Of a stretch of DNA of 37,824 bases, positions 9,075 through 18,268 are shown one piece after another (the stretch's first letter is position 1; each line of letters starts with the position of its first letter). The DNA is from Rhodospirillales bacterium (GTDB lineage: Bacteria > Pseudomonadota > Alphaproteobacteria > Rhodospirillales > Casp-alpha2). The position numbers and the translations under genes are program-made. The notes beneath the pieces are model-generated. The model ran no database searches, was not told the DNA's origin, and saw only the letters and a program-made list of their open reading frames with translations. The stretch lies in the NCBI GenBank assembly GCA_013203595.1, contig JABMNT010000043.1, positions 1-37,824 on the forward strand, written 5' to 3'.

Positions 9075-12000
9075 ATGAAATCCGGTTTCGTTCGCCCCCC
9101 CCTTTCTTTATTTCCATACCTTCTGATGCGCGTATTGCCCTTCGCCGCTATCACCATGGCGGCAACCGGTTTCATCGGTCTGAAGATCACAGAGGATATC
9201 GCCGAAGAAAGGGTTGCTGAACAGCTTCTTAGGCAGAGCGAACAAACGGAAAAGATCATCCGGTTTCGGCTTGAAAATATTATCTCGCAGACCGCAAATC
9301 TGTCGAAAAATGCACTTCTTATAAATGGCCTTATCGACTTTGAAGGACGTCAAAATTATCTTCCGACGTTTTTTCGTACCTATCGTCTGGCTGGTTTCAC
9401 CAATGCCGGGCTGGAGATGGTCGATTACAAAGGCCGGAGAATCTTTAGCAATTTTTCCGATGATGACATGCATTTGCAAGTGAATGGCTGGCAAGACGAG
9501 GTTATTGGAAAAAGCGGCTCGTGGTCTCATTTGTCGCAGAACGGTTTCATCTCCATCGAACCGATTATTTATTCGGGTAACGCTGAAGGTGCGGTTATTG
9601 CCACCCTTAATAACATCGAGCTGTCCCGACTTTTTAACATTGGCGTTCAATACAGTGAAACAGTCGTGATTGATGCCGCCAATGAAATCATCTACTCGTC
9701 GAAAGATGAATTTGGCCAAGCAGGAAAGCCTTTCAATTTCGCCGGAAACCAAGACGTGCTAATGGTGTCCGCTCCATTGAAATTATTCTCCGAGGCAAAA
9801 ATTGTAACATTACAATGGCGCGACGTCGCCCTGTCGACCCAACAATGGATGCAGAATTTTTTGATCATCGGCATATTGATTGCGTTGTTGGTGCTCGGTG
9901 CCGCCGTTGCTCTGACAGCCTTCATCGCCAAGCGAGATGTTTCACGCCTGACCACTGTCGTCAGGAAAATAAACGACACGCTCGGAATGGGGCAAAGAGT
10001 CACTCCATCGGGGCCGGCAGAGCTTTATGCCCTGGGGAATGATTTTAACAATATGCTGGAGACGTTACAGCATACGACGACCTCTTTTGCATATGTTGAC
10101 AGCATAATTTCGAATACGGCGGAAGGAATTATTACGATCAATTCATCCGGGATTATCGAGACCTTCAATCTGGCGGCAGAATCCATTTTCGGCCATTCGT
10201 CAGAAGAGGCCATAGGGAAAAGTGTCTCTATTTTGATGCCAGCGGACACAGGCCAACCGGGCGAAGATGACGCCAAGGTGTTCACAATTTTCGCGCCAGA
10301 CGTGATCAACAAGGTTCAGATTATTGATGGCCTGCGCAGGGACGGAACGGTGTTTCCCATGGAATTAACGACCGCGCAAATGGATGTAGAAGGATACACA
10401 AAATATACCGGCATTTTCCGTGATATTTCTAAACGCAAACAAACTGAAATGGCGCTTATTGAAAATCAACAAAAAGCTGAATCCGCAAACCTGGCAAAGT
10501 CGAATTTCCTTTCTACTATGAGCCATGAAATCAGAACTCCGTTAAACGGTGTTCTGGGGTTAGCTCAGTTATTAAAAGATACCAAACTTGACGGCGACCA
10601 GGAGAGTAAAGTAAGCGCCATTCTTTCTTCAGGTCAGACCCTTCTTGCAATCCTTAATGATGTCCTTGATATGAGCAAAATTGAGGCAGGTGGGTTGGAA
10701 TTGGAAGAAAAGGCATTTTCTTTGTGGGAATTGGTCTCGACGATTACGACACCTTTTCAAAGCTTAGCCGACGACAAAGGGATCGAGCTTGCTATCAATT
10801 GCGATCTTACATCAGGCTTTGTCATCAAAGGCGACCCGGTTCGATTACGGCAAATCCTTTGGAACCTTCTCAGCAACGCCATAAAATTCACGGATGAAGG
10901 GCATGTCAATGTGTCCATTGCAACAGTAAGTAATTCAGACAACCTGGGTGAAGTCATGCTTTCACCAAAAGATCACTTGTTGTGTTTTTCTGTTGAAGAT
11001 ACAGGTGCCGGGATCGCGCCTGAGCGGATGGATGCCATTTTTGATGCCTTTACCCAGGAAGACAGTTCGATTACCCGTAAGCATGGGGGAACCGGATTAG
11101 GTCTATCTATCGTTAAACAATTAATCGAGCTCATGGGCGGCACAATTAAAGTAGATAGTGAACTTGGCAAAGGAACCAGGTTTATTGCCTACATCCCATT
11201 TTTTGCCGCATCTGTTGAGGTCGTTGAAGCGATATCGTTACGGGTCTTAAAAACAGAAAGTCAGAAATTAGAACCTCTCAATATCATAATTGCCGAAGAC
11301 AACGAAGTTAACGCTGTCATCGCAAAAGCATTTTTACAGAAATTCGGTCATTCGGTAAAACATGTGGAAAACGGATTATTAGCTGTAGAAGCTGCCAAAG
11401 AGGGATGGGCTGATTTAATCCTAATGGATATTCATATGCCAGAAATGAATGGAATTGAAGCGACAAAGGCGATCTGTGCAACGGAAACCGGCAAGAACGT
11501 TCCTATTATTGGATTGACTGCCGAAGCCTTCGCAGATCGCCATGCGCAGTTCATTGAAGCGGGCATGGTTGATGTATTGACTAAACCGTTTACGGAGCAA
11601 CAACTGGCGGGCACACTCGCAGCCAACCGGCTTCTTGACAGACGGAGCAAGGCGCGAGGCGAGATAGCGGAGACAGAAGAACCCTCCATTGTTGAAGCTG
11701 CTGCGGTGGTTATAAATCATGTCAGTGATACGGGCGCACCGAACGATGATGTTACCTCAGTCGGCAATGAAGAGGGACTGGCTGGTTTCCGTGAACAATT
11801 ACCTGGGGAGGTGATATCTAAATTACTAACGGAAGCACAAAGCTCCCTTCAAAAACACCTTTCTGAGCTGCAACTGGCTGTACAAGTCCAAGATTCACAG
11901 AAAATACGTGAAGTAGCCCATTCGATCAAAGGTTTCAGCGGGTCAATGTTTGCAACGCGGGTTTCAGAAATGGCCGCCGAGATTGAAGATATGTCGGATG

Positions 12001-12086
12001 AAATTGAGGGCGTTTGCGAATTAATGGGTGAATTTGAAATAGCCACCAATGACGCTATCAAGTGGTGGGGGGAGCAGTCTATTTAG
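9075..12086 (+). CDS. hybrid sensor histidine kinase (sensor-HAMP-PAS-HisKA-HATPase-REC-Hpt)
   Basis: This is a 1003-residue inner-membrane phosphorelay kinase. In order it has: TM1 about 14-34; a large periplasmic sensor about 35-260 (Cache-like in size); TM2 about 262-288; a HAMP-like linker; PAS about 345-455; HisKA with the phospho-acceptor H484 in SHEIRTPLNG; a HATPase with NLLSNAIKF, DTGAGI and GGTGLGLS boxes; a receiver with D785 in LILMDIHMPE; and a C-terminal Hpt with H949 in HSIKGFSGS. All phosphorelay residues are present, so the output must be a separate response regulator not encoded here. It forms an operon with the binding protein 6 bases upstream. Base composition is distinctly more AT-rich than the flanks, which suggests transfer. 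Translation ends at TAG. Confidence 0.93.
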   Translation: MKSGFVRPPLSLFPYLLMRVLPFAAITMAATGFIGLKITEDIAEERVAEQLLRQSEQTEKIIRFRLENIISQTANLSKNALLINGLIDFEGRQNYLPTFFRTYRLAGFTNAGLEMVDYKGRRIFSNFSDDDMHLQVNGWQDEVIGKSGSWSHLSQNGFISIEPIIYSGNAEGAVIATLNNIELSRLFNIGVQYSETVVIDAANEIIYSSKDEFGQAGKPFNFAGNQDVLMVSAPLKLFSEAKIVTLQWRDVALSTQQWMQNFLIIGILIALLVLGAAVALTAFIAKRDVSRLTTVVRKINDTLGMGQRVTPSGPAELYALGNDFNNMLETLQHTTTSFAYVDSIISNTAEGIITINSSGIIETFNLAAESIFGHSSEEAIGKSVSILMPADTGQPGEDDAKVFTIFAPDVINKVQIIDGLRRDGTVFPMELTTAQMDVEGYTKYTGIFRDISKRKQTEMALIENQQKAESANLAKSNFLSTMSHEIRTPLNGVLGLAQLLKDTKLDGDQESKVSAILSSGQTLLAILNDVLDMSKIEAGGLELEEKAFSLWELVSTITTPFQSLADDKGIELAINCDLTSGFVIKGDPVRLRQILWNLLSNAIKFTDEGHVNVSIATVSNSDNLGEVMLSPKDHLLCFSVEDTGAGIAPERMDAIFDAFTQEDSSITRKHGGTGLGLSIVKQLIELMGGTIKVDSELGKGTRFIAYIPFFAASVEVVEAISLRVLKTESQKLEPLNIIIAEDNEVNAVIAKAFLQKFGHSVKHVENGLLAVEAAKEGWADLILMDIHMPEMNGIEATKAICATETGKNVPIIGLTAEAFADRHAQFIEAGMVDVLTKPFTEQQLAGTLAANRLLDRRSKARGEIAETEEPSIVEAAAVVINHVSDTGAPNDDVTSVGNEEGLAGFREQLPGEVISKLLTEAQSSLQKHLSELQLAVQVQDSQKIREVAHSIKGFSGSMFATRVSEMAAEIEDMSDEIEGVCELMGEFEIATNDAIKWWGEQSI

Positions 12087-12433
12087 TGCCCAAATCTATG
12101 ATTTAAACGTCTCCCTTTGGTCAATATTTACTAAAATTTCCGCACGAAAAAGAAGCCCCGTTTTACCCATGCCAACGGGTACCTTTCACAGCCCGTGGGA
12201 ACCTTATCCCCTTCTGTATGCGCCGACCCGGTTTTTGCATTGGCTTGCGATTGTGCGAAAGCCCTGACCTATGTCAATGGCGTCACCCGCCAAGTCCATT
12301 ATACTTTCGGAGACTGGGCGGCTGGTTTATGTATTATAAAGACATTGGGGACAGATGTTTTTATGGCGGCGTCGTTTTGTTGTTTGGTTCGGTCATCCCA
12401 TTTTGTGGAAAATGTGTAGAGAAGGAGTTGCTG
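12087..12433. other. intergenic region before the pentaheme cytochrome
   Basis: I see no gene in these 347 bases. An inverted repeat, CCCGTT/AACGGG on the minus strand followed by a T-rich run (near 12150-12180), could act as a terminator in that direction. The open frame running through from 12218 into the cytochrome lacks a signal peptide at its own start, so it is not the real N-terminus. The part nearest the cytochrome is the likely promoter, but I cannot mark boxes with confidence. Confidence 0.4.
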
Positions 12434-13558
12434 ATGTTAATAAAAATTATGAACAGGGTTCTGGGTGCTTCGCTTGCGGTTTTTGTCGCCGTCAGCGCGC
12501 TGCCCGTGCAAGCCGCTGAAACGCTGCCGATCATTCCCTTTCTGGACGTCTGGTCCAAATCCCCCCACGCTGACAAGACATCGGAATCTTTTCGCCACTG
12601 GGATAAGGAAGGCAAGGTTCCAAAAGCCTGTGCCCAATGTCATTCGCGTGACGGATTTCAGGATTTTGTTGGTGCCGACGGAACCGCTGAAGGTGTTATT
12701 GATGGCGAGCATGGTGTCGATACGGTCGTCGATTGTGTAACCTGCCACAACAAGGCCACTGTGAAGCTGGATGCGGTCAAATTTCCTTCCGGCGTGACGA
12801 TCAGCAAGACCGGATCCAGTTCGCGCTGCATGATCTGCCACCAGGGCCGCGAATCGGGTGCCTCGGTCGACGCCGCCATTGCCGACCTGCCGGCTGACCG
12901 TCCGTCTGATACCCTCAAGTTTCTCAACGTTCATTACCGGGCCGCCGCGTCCACCCTGTGGGGTACGGCCGTCCGGGTCGGTTATGAATATGCGGGCTCG
13001 ACCTACCGGGGCCGGTTTGAACATGCGGTCAATTCCGAGAAAAAAACCAGCAACATGAACGAATGCGTGCAGTGCCATGAACCCCATAGCCTTGCCGTGC
13101 GCGTTGACACCTGCAAAACCTGTCATGAGAATATCGGCGATGCAAAGAGCCTGGCCTCCATCCGCACGGACCGAAAGGATTATGATGGCGACGGCAATGT
13201 AAGCGAAGGGATTGCGGCTGAAATAACAACGCTGCAGGAAAAACTGCTGGCGACAATACAAGCCTATGCCCAGAAAGTCGGCAAGAAACCGGTTGCCTAT
13301 CACGCCCACAACTATCCTTATTATTTCAACGACACCAATAAGAATGGAAAAGCTGACGACGATGAAGCCGTGTTCAAAAATCAGTACAAATCATGGACAC
13401 CCCGGCTTTTGAAGGCGGCCTATAATTACCAGTTCTCTGTCAAGGATACCGGTGCCTACGCCCATAATCCGGGCTATGTCATGCAGCTCTTATATGACAG
13501 CCTGAACGATCTGTCCGGGCCGACCCGAACCAGCATGAAGGGTCTTACCAGGCCTTAG
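12434..13558 (+). CDS. exported pentaheme c-type cytochrome with EF-hand-like loops
   Basis: This is a 374-residue periplasmic multihaem cytochrome. The signal peptide spans about residues 1-26 (VQAAE). Five CxxCH haem sites are present: CAQCH, CVTCH, CMICH, CVQCH and CKTCH, all in the first two thirds. The C-terminal third is haem-free and carries calcium-loop-like sequences (DYDGDGNVSEG; a full 12-residue EF-type loop in NDTNKNGKADDDE). The ATG at 12434 is preceded by GAAGGAG, 6 bases away. The gene converges on the Nqr-like operon, overlapping the CBS gene by 4 bases. A role as electron carrier to or from that complex is an inference from position only. I could not match it to a named multihaem family. 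Confidence 0.85.
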   Translation: MLIKIMNRVLGASLAVFVAVSALPVQAAETLPIIPFLDVWSKSPHADKTSESFRHWDKEGKVPKACAQCHSRDGFQDFVGADGTAEGVIDGEHGVDTVVDCVTCHNKATVKLDAVKFPSGVTISKTGSSSRCMICHQGRESGASVDAAIADLPADRPSDTLKFLNVHYRAAASTLWGTAVRVGYEYAGSTYRGRFEHAVNSEKKTSNMNECVQCHEPHSLAVRVDTCKTCHENIGDAKSLASIRTDRKDYDGDGNVSEGIAAEITTLQEKLLATIQAYAQKVGKKPVAYHAHNYPYYFNDTNKNGKADDDEAVFKNQYKSWTPRLLKAAYNYQFSVKDTGAYAHNPGYVMQLLYDSLNDLSGPTRTSMKGLTRP

Positions 13559-13953
13559 CCGGCCTTCAGGTCCTGGGCCAGGGCATTGACAATATCGTGG
13601 CGGCTGACTTGCCCGACAAGTTGGCCGTCACGCATAATGGGAAAGCGGCGAAACGGCGAATTTAAAAAATACTGGGCGGCCGCGACAAGATCGAGCCCGG
13701 CGTCGAGGGTTTGCACATCCCGGCTCATATAATCTTCCACCGGACCGCCACGGTCCTGATGGTAGGCCGTTGAAAACAGCACGTTCAGGCAATCCTTTTT
13801 TGACAGAATCCCGACCAGGCTGCCCCGGGCGTCGAGGACCGGGGCACCGGATATGCGCTTTTCCAGCAGCACATGAATGGCGGTGTGGATATTGGTGTCT
13901 GTCTGAAAACAGATCAGCTCGGTGGCCATGATATCAGCAAGGGTGCGGCTCAT
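13555..13953 (-). CDS. tandem CBS-domain protein, last gene of the Nqr-like operon
   Basis: This 132-residue soluble protein is essentially one CBS pair: first CBS about 5-60 (DIMATELICF, then GAPVLDARGSLVGILSKKD), second about 70-128 (DYMSRDVQTL, then RRFPIMRDGQLVGQVSRHD). CBS pairs bind adenine nucleotides and sense energy or redox charge. Its ATG overlaps the TGA of nqrM (ATGA), so it is translationally coupled to the Nqr-like operon. A role in gauging NAD(H) or ATP status for the complex is inference. I know of no standard Nqr operon that ends in a CBS gene. Confidence 0.85.
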   Translation of the reverse strand: MSRTLADIMATELICFQTDTNIHTAIHVLLEKRISGAPVLDARGSLVGILSKKDCLNVLFSTAYHQDRGGPVEDYMSRDVQTLDAGLDLVAAAQYFLNSPFRRFPIMRDGQLVGQVSRHDIVNALAQDLKAG

Positions 13954-14105
13954 CGTTTGTTCAGACTTTCACAGGCCCGGCAAAGCTGCATAATCGCATT
14001 ACCGCCACAGGATGGCTGTAACTGCTTGCCCCGGACGATCACGCCGACGGCGAGGCCGGCCATGGCGACAATAAGAAGTATCAAGGTCAGAAAAAATACG
14101 CTCAT
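13950..14105 (-). CDS. nqrM: NqrM-like small membrane protein (Fe-centre assembly)
   Basis: This is a 51-residue protein found by reading the gap between apbE and the CBS gene. One N-terminal transmembrane helix (about residues 2-24) is followed by a short cysteine-bearing tail: SCGGN near residue 32, then CRACES near 42. NqrM (DUF539) has this layout, and in Vibrio it is needed to mature the Cys-ligated iron centre between NqrD and NqrE. The gene overlaps apbE by ATGA and overlaps the CBS gene by ATGA, and GGAGG lies 9 bases upstream of its ATG. The cysteine spacing is compatible with NqrM, but I have not aligned it. Confidence 0.8.
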   Translation of the reverse strand: MSVFFLTLILLIVAMAGLAVGVIVRGKQLQPSCGGNAIMQLCRACESLNKR

Positions 14106-15073
14106 CCGGTTTGCCTCCTGGTAAAGCCCTGAATATCAACTTCTTCGATATCGGTGCCCTTATACATCAAGAACAGGGCGCTGGCCTCATAGGTTTTGAG
14201 AAGCGGTGTCGCCTGCTTCGGTCCCAGCACCAAAGCGGCGGTGGCAAGGCTGTCGGCCAACTGCCCGCTGGCCGCCAGAACGCTGACCGAGGCAACCCCG
14301 TTATTGACCGGCAGTTGGCTGCGCGGATCAACCACATGGCCATACAGATGACCCGAATAGCGATAGCCTTCCTGGCCGTTTGCCGAGGTGGCAAGCGCGT
14401 CACCACCGGCGTCAATGACCCGCTGCAGGGCATCGCTGCCGGGCCGCTCTATGCCCATCCGCCAGGCTCGGCCCGACGGATGTTTGCCGCGCGCGGCAAT
14501 CTCGCCACCTAGTTCAATCAGGAAATCCAGCCCGTCCAGGGCGGCAACGATCTGGTCGAGGGCATAACCCTTGGCCGTGGCGCAGAGATCAAGGGTCATT
14601 CCCGGTCGGGATGTGCTCAGTTTGCGCCCGGCCAGCCTGAGGTCCTGATAGTGACCTGCCGGCCGGTCCGGCGCTATGGTGTCCGGGCCGAAACCGAATT
14701 TTCGGACAAACGGCGCCGATGTGGGATCGAAGGCGCCGCCGCTGGCCCCGGCAATTTCCAGCGCCAGCGCGGTTACGCGCGCCGTTTCCTCACTTAAAAC
14801 CTGCGGGGCCGCAGGTGCGCCCAGGGCATTGAAGCGGAACAGTTCGGAACCTGCGTGAAAGGGCGACATGCGCTGGTCGATGCGCCCGACAATGGCGGTA
14901 ATGGCCGCCCGTGCCTGATCGGCATCCTGGCGCGATGCCAGCACCAGACGCCAGGCCGAACCGAAAGCGGGTCCCGTTTCCACATGGGCTTCTGACGCCC
15001 ACGCGCTGAAGGGAACGGCGCCAAGAAGGCCGGAAGCGGCGGCGCGGACGATGAACTGGCGACGGCTAATCAT
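14102..15073 (-). CDS. apbE: ApbE flavin transferase
   Basis: This is a 323-residue exported FAD:protein FMN transferase, which attaches FMN to Thr/Ser of Nqr/Rnf subunits in the periplasm. The N-terminus is a Tat-type signal (MISRRQFIVRAA...). Family motifs are present in order: MSPF near residue 78, GGAFDPT near 130, LDLCATAKGYALDQ near 180, ELGGEI near 207, HVVDPR near 270 and ADSLATAALVLG near 295; the last of these carries a metal-binding Asp. It lies directly between nqrF and nqrM in the same operon. The obvious substrate is NqrC (SGATRT). NqrB here lacks the usual target. Confidence 0.95.
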   Translation of the reverse strand: MISRRQFIVRAAASGLLGAVPFSAWASEAHVETGPAFGSAWRLVLASRQDADQARAAITAIVGRIDQRMSPFHAGSELFRFNALGAPAAPQVLSEETARVTALALEIAGASGGAFDPTSAPFVRKFGFGPDTIAPDRPAGHYQDLRLAGRKLSTSRPGMTLDLCATAKGYALDQIVAALDGLDFLIELGGEIAARGKHPSGRAWRMGIERPGSDALQRVIDAGGDALATSANGQEGYRYSGHLYGHVVDPRSQLPVNNGVASVSVLAASGQLADSLATAALVLGPKQATPLLKTYEASALFLMYKGTDIEEVDIQGFTRRQTG

Positions 15074-15076
15074 GGT

Positions 15077-16294
15077 CTAAATTCCAAAATCATCACTGAA
15101 TATATTTTCCCTTGGCACACCCAGGTTATCCAGCATCGCGCGTACGGCCAGAATCATAACAGGCGGGCCACACAAATAATACTCACAACCGGCCGGGTCG
15201 GGATGGCCCTGCAAATGGTGTTTGAAAACCGCATCGTGGACGAAGCCGGTTTCACCGGACCAGCCATCACCTGGCGTCGGTTCTGACAAGACGGGTTGCC
15301 AGGAAAAATTCTGATGTTTTTCATCCAGGGCCTGCATCTCATCGGCATAGTATAAATCGGCCGGTGTCCGCGCTCCATACCAATAGCTGACGCGGCGCTC
15401 TGTCGCCTTTTTCTCAAGTTGATCATAGATGTGGGTATACAGCGGCGCCATGCCAACACCGCCGCCAATGAAAATCATTTCTGCGTCACTGTCCTGAACA
15501 AAGAAATGTCCATAGGGACCCAGGACTTCCACTTCATCTCCTGTTTTCAGTCCGAATAAATAGGACGATACAGATCCGGGCGGCGCGTCGGGCTGGGTCG
15601 CTGGCGGCAGGGCGAGTCGGATATTCAGACGCATCTGTGGCTGATCGGGTCGCAGCACCAGCGAATAGGCACGCGACAGGGGCTTGGAACTTGCCGCGCT
15701 GAGTTGGCGTAACCCCATCCGCTGCCAGCTGTTTTCGTGTTCCGCCGCGACCTCTATATCTGAAAAAGCCAGCTCAAAGGGCGGGGTATTGATGAGCACA
15801 AAACTGCCGGCCGGCATGTCGCGCTCTTCACCGCTCGGGAAAGCAAGAACGATTTCCTTGATCAGGGGTGACAGGGTGCGGGTCTGGGTGACGGTACATG
15901 TCCAGGTTTCGGTTCCCAGCAGTTCCGGTGGCACACTGATTTCCATATCGCCGCGAACCACAACCTGGCAGGCGAGGCGATAGCCGTCCTTGATCTCGCG
16001 CGGACCGAGCAGGGCGCGTTCGGTCGGCAGGGCATCGTCGATACTGCCGATCACCCGGACCCGGCACAGGCCGCAGGTCCCGGCACCACCGCATGACATG
16101 GGCAGATTGATGCCTTCGCCTGCCAGCGCATCTGTGAGTTTGACGCCGAGAGCGCTTGCAAAGGCTGGTTCATCATTGACGATAAACTGTGCCTGTCCCC
16201 GGCCCCAGATCAGTCCTCTGGCAGCCAGCACGATCATTGCCAGAACCATGATCAAACCGGTGAATACGGCGGTGCTGATTAAAACCTGTGCCAT
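15077..16294 (-). CDS. nqrF: Na+-translocating NADH:quinone reductase-type subunit F (NADH dehydrogenase)
   Basis: This is a 405-residue NADH-oxidising subunit. A single N-terminal TM helix (about 5-28) is followed by a 2Fe-2S ferredoxin domain with cysteine ligands in CGGAGTCGLC and a distal CQV. A ferredoxin-reductase module comes next, with the flavin motif RAYSL near residue 215 and the NAD-site motifs GGGVGMAP near 282 and CGPPVM near 380. It ends in the typical DDFGI. Electrons enter here from NADH and pass through FAD and the 2Fe-2S centre to the membrane subunits. The length and all motifs are normal for the family. It ends with TAG, 3 bases before apbE. Confidence 0.95.
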   Translation of the reverse strand: MAQVLISTAVFTGLIMVLAMIVLAARGLIWGRGQAQFIVNDEPAFASALGVKLTDALAGEGINLPMSCGGAGTCGLCRVRVIGSIDDALPTERALLGPREIKDGYRLACQVVVRGDMEISVPPELLGTETWTCTVTQTRTLSPLIKEIVLAFPSGEERDMPAGSFVLINTPPFELAFSDIEVAAEHENSWQRMGLRQLSAASSKPLSRAYSLVLRPDQPQMRLNIRLALPPATQPDAPPGSVSSYLFGLKTGDEVEVLGPYGHFFVQDSDAEMIFIGGGVGMAPLYTHIYDQLEKKATERRVSYWYGARTPADLYYADEMQALDEKHQNFSWQPVLSEPTPGDGWSGETGFVHDAVFKHHLQGHPDPAGCEYYLCGPPVMILAVRAMLDNLGVPRENIFSDDFGI

Positions 16295-16302
16295 GCTATC
16301 TC

Positions 16303-16905
16303 TCAGCCGAACTCAAGGCCGCTGAAGGCGGCGAAACCCATGGACATCAGCCCGGTCAGCACGAAGGCGATGCCCAGCCCGCGCAAGCCGGCCGGGACCT
16401 GGCTCTCATCGACCCTTTCGCGCATCGCGGCAAGGGCACAGATGGCCAGGGCCCAGCCCAGGCCCGAGCCGAAGCCATAGACAATACTTTCCTCGAAATT
16501 ATATTTGCGCTCGACCATGAACAGGCTGGCACCGAGGATCGCACAGTTGACCGTGATCAGCGGTAAAAAAATACCGAGCGCGCGATACAGGCGGGGGAAG
16601 TAGCGGTCCAGAACCATTTCCAGAATCTGCACAATGGCGGCAATCACCCCGATCGATGCAATCAGGTTCAAGAAACTCAGATCCAGGTATCCAAGACCGG
16701 CCCAGGCCAGTGCGCCCTCATCCAGTAACCGGGTGAAAATCAGATTATTGATCGGCACGGTAATGGTTTGTACAGCAACCATCGCCAGGCCCAGACCAAA
16801 CGCCGTTTCGAAATGACGCGAGACGGCGAGGAAGGTGCACATGCCCAGGAAATAGGCAAGCGCCAGGTTTTCGCTGAACATGGATGTGAGCAGAATATCA
16901 ATCAT
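16303..16905 (-). CDS. nqrE: Nqr-type membrane subunit E
   Basis: This is a 200-residue integral membrane subunit with six helices and the inverted topology shared by NqrD/E and RnfA/E. Family segments include the [19 protein letters not shown] opening and [15 protein letters not shown], whose cysteine helps bind the iron centre between D and E. The C-terminus [13 protein letters not shown] matches NqrE rather than RnfA. Its ATG overlaps the NqrD stop by 4 bases. The sequence looks complete and normal. Confidence 0.95.
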   Translation of the reverse strand: MIDILLTSMFSENLALAYFLGMCTFLAVSRHFETAFGLGLAMVAVQTITVPINNLIFTRLLDEGALAWAGLGYLDLSFLNLIASIGVIAAIVQILEMVLDRYFPRLYRALGIFLPLITVNCAILGASLFMVERKYNFEESIVYGFGSGLGWALAICALAAMRERVDESQVPAGLRGLGIAFVLTGLMSMGFAAFSGLEFG

Positions 16906-17531
16906 ACCTGCTCCTCCTGTTCGGCCTGTTCGGGCCGGATGGTTCTGACGATCCAGACCAGCACTGCCAACAGGAAGAACGCGCTGGGTGGCAGCGCCAT
17001 CAGCAGCAGCGGTGTGAACCAGCCGCCGTTATCGACCAGCACAAACACCTCATGGCCCATCAAGGTGCCGGCTGCCAGTAATTCGCGAACCGAGCCGATC
17101 AGCAGCAGAATCCACGCATAGCCGAAGGCGTTGCCGATACCATCGAGCAAACTGGGCCAGGGTGAATTTTTCATGGCATAGGCCTCGGCGCGGCCGAGCA
17201 CGATACAGTTGGTGACAATCAGGCCAACAAAAACGCTCAGCCGTTTGCTTATTTCAAACAAATAGGCCTGCAGTACCAGATCGACGATGATGACCAGCGA
17301 GGCGATAATTGTAATCTGGACAATCAGCCGGATGGAGTTGGGAATATGCGCGCGGATGGTGCTGATTGTCACATTTGACAGGCTCAGGACAAAAATCAGC
17401 GCCGCACTCATGACCAGCGACGTTGACAATGACGTGGTTACCGCGAGCGCGGAACAGATCCCCAGCACCTGAAAGGTTACCGGGTTTTCGGCGATGATCG
17501 GTTTGACCAGGGGGTTTGTGGACATGGTCAT
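16902..17531 (-). CDS. nqrD: Nqr-type membrane subunit D
   Basis: This is a 209-residue, six-helix subunit pairing with NqrE. It has the family opening [26 protein letters not shown], the iron-centre cysteine in [17 protein letters not shown], and the [14 protein letters not shown] loop. The start is the ATG at 17531, overlapping the NqrC stop; a second in-frame ATG lies two codons later. It appears intact. Confidence 0.95.
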   Translation of the reverse strand: MTMSTNPLVKPIIAENPVTFQVLGICSALAVTTSLSTSLVMSAALIFVLSLSNVTISTIRAHIPNSIRLIVQITIIASLVIIVDLVLQAYLFEISKRLSVFVGLIVTNCIVLGRAEAYAMKNSPWPSLLDGIGNAFGYAWILLLIGSVRELLAAGTLMGHEVFVLVDNGGWFTPLLLMALPPSAFFLLAVLVWIVRTIRPEQAEQEEQV

Positions 17532-18268
17532 CCATCTCCCTGTTGTTTGAGGCGCGCCAGATAGGGGCCGTAGCCGTTCGTACCGAGCCAGAACTTGACC
17601 AGATTTGAGACCCCGTTGCCGGTGCGTGTGGCGCCGGAAATGCCGTCGACTTCGTAAATGCCGCTGGCTGCCCCTGTCACCACCCGGATTTGAATGGCCC
17701 CCGTTGCATCAGCCGTTTTTTTGTCGCGCCACAGGTCCTGCCATTTTTTTTCCATGATTCTCGCCCCCATGCCCGGGGTTTCATCCTGTTGATAAAAGGT
17801 CAGGGCGGCAATGGTGTTGAGATCGGCTTTGAGGGCAAGGTAGCCGTGCAGGGTTGATTTGTAGCCGGCACCGCGAACCGGCAAAATCACCAGCGTCAAA
17901 CGCGCCCCGTCGCGGACCTCATAGGCGGTAAGGGTATTTTCGACTTCTTTCAGGCCGGCCAGGTCCTGATCCGGGTCGAGCGCCGCTTTGTCGCTCGTTG
18001 CCCGGCTCAGGTATTCACCGCTTGTCCGCTCGACGAGCCGCACCTGTGGAACAGGAACGCCAAGGGCATCGACGATCTCGACCAGACTGCCGGCGCTCTC
18101 GCGCAGCCGGTTGGCATCGAGCAGCGGCTTCAGATAAATCGCAGTGAGCGATACAATGACCGAACAGCCGAGTGCGACCAGGAAGGCGACGCCCAGGGTT
18201 TTCGCCGAATCCGTATTCGGTCTGTTGAGAAAGGCGCGCCAGATATTTACTCGTTTCTGATCAGGCAT
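17528..18268 (-). CDS. nqrC: Nqr-type FMN-binding subunit C
   Basis: This is a 246-residue periplasm-facing subunit with one N-terminal membrane helix (about 22-45). A C-terminal FMN-binding domain contains [13 protein letters not shown]. The final Thr of SGATRT is the expected site of covalent FMN attachment by ApbE. I chose the ATG at 18268, where the protein becomes NqrC-like. Upstream codons to 18394 overlap NqrB in another frame. The start overlaps the NqrB stop by 8 bases. As the only subunit in this operon with a visible flavinylation motif, it is the likely single covalent-FMN carrier of the complex. Confidence 0.93.
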   Translation of the reverse strand: MPDQKRVNIWRAFLNRPNTDSAKTLGVAFLVALGCSVIVSLTAIYLKPLLDANRLRESAGSLVEIVDALGVPVPQVRLVERTSGEYLSRATSDKAALDPDQDLAGLKEVENTLTAYEVRDGARLTLVILPVRGAGYKSTLHGYLALKADLNTIAALTFYQQDETPGMGARIMEKKWQDLWRDKKTADATGAIQIRVVTGAASGIYEVDGISGATRTGNGVSNLVKFWLGTNGYGPYLARLKQQGDG

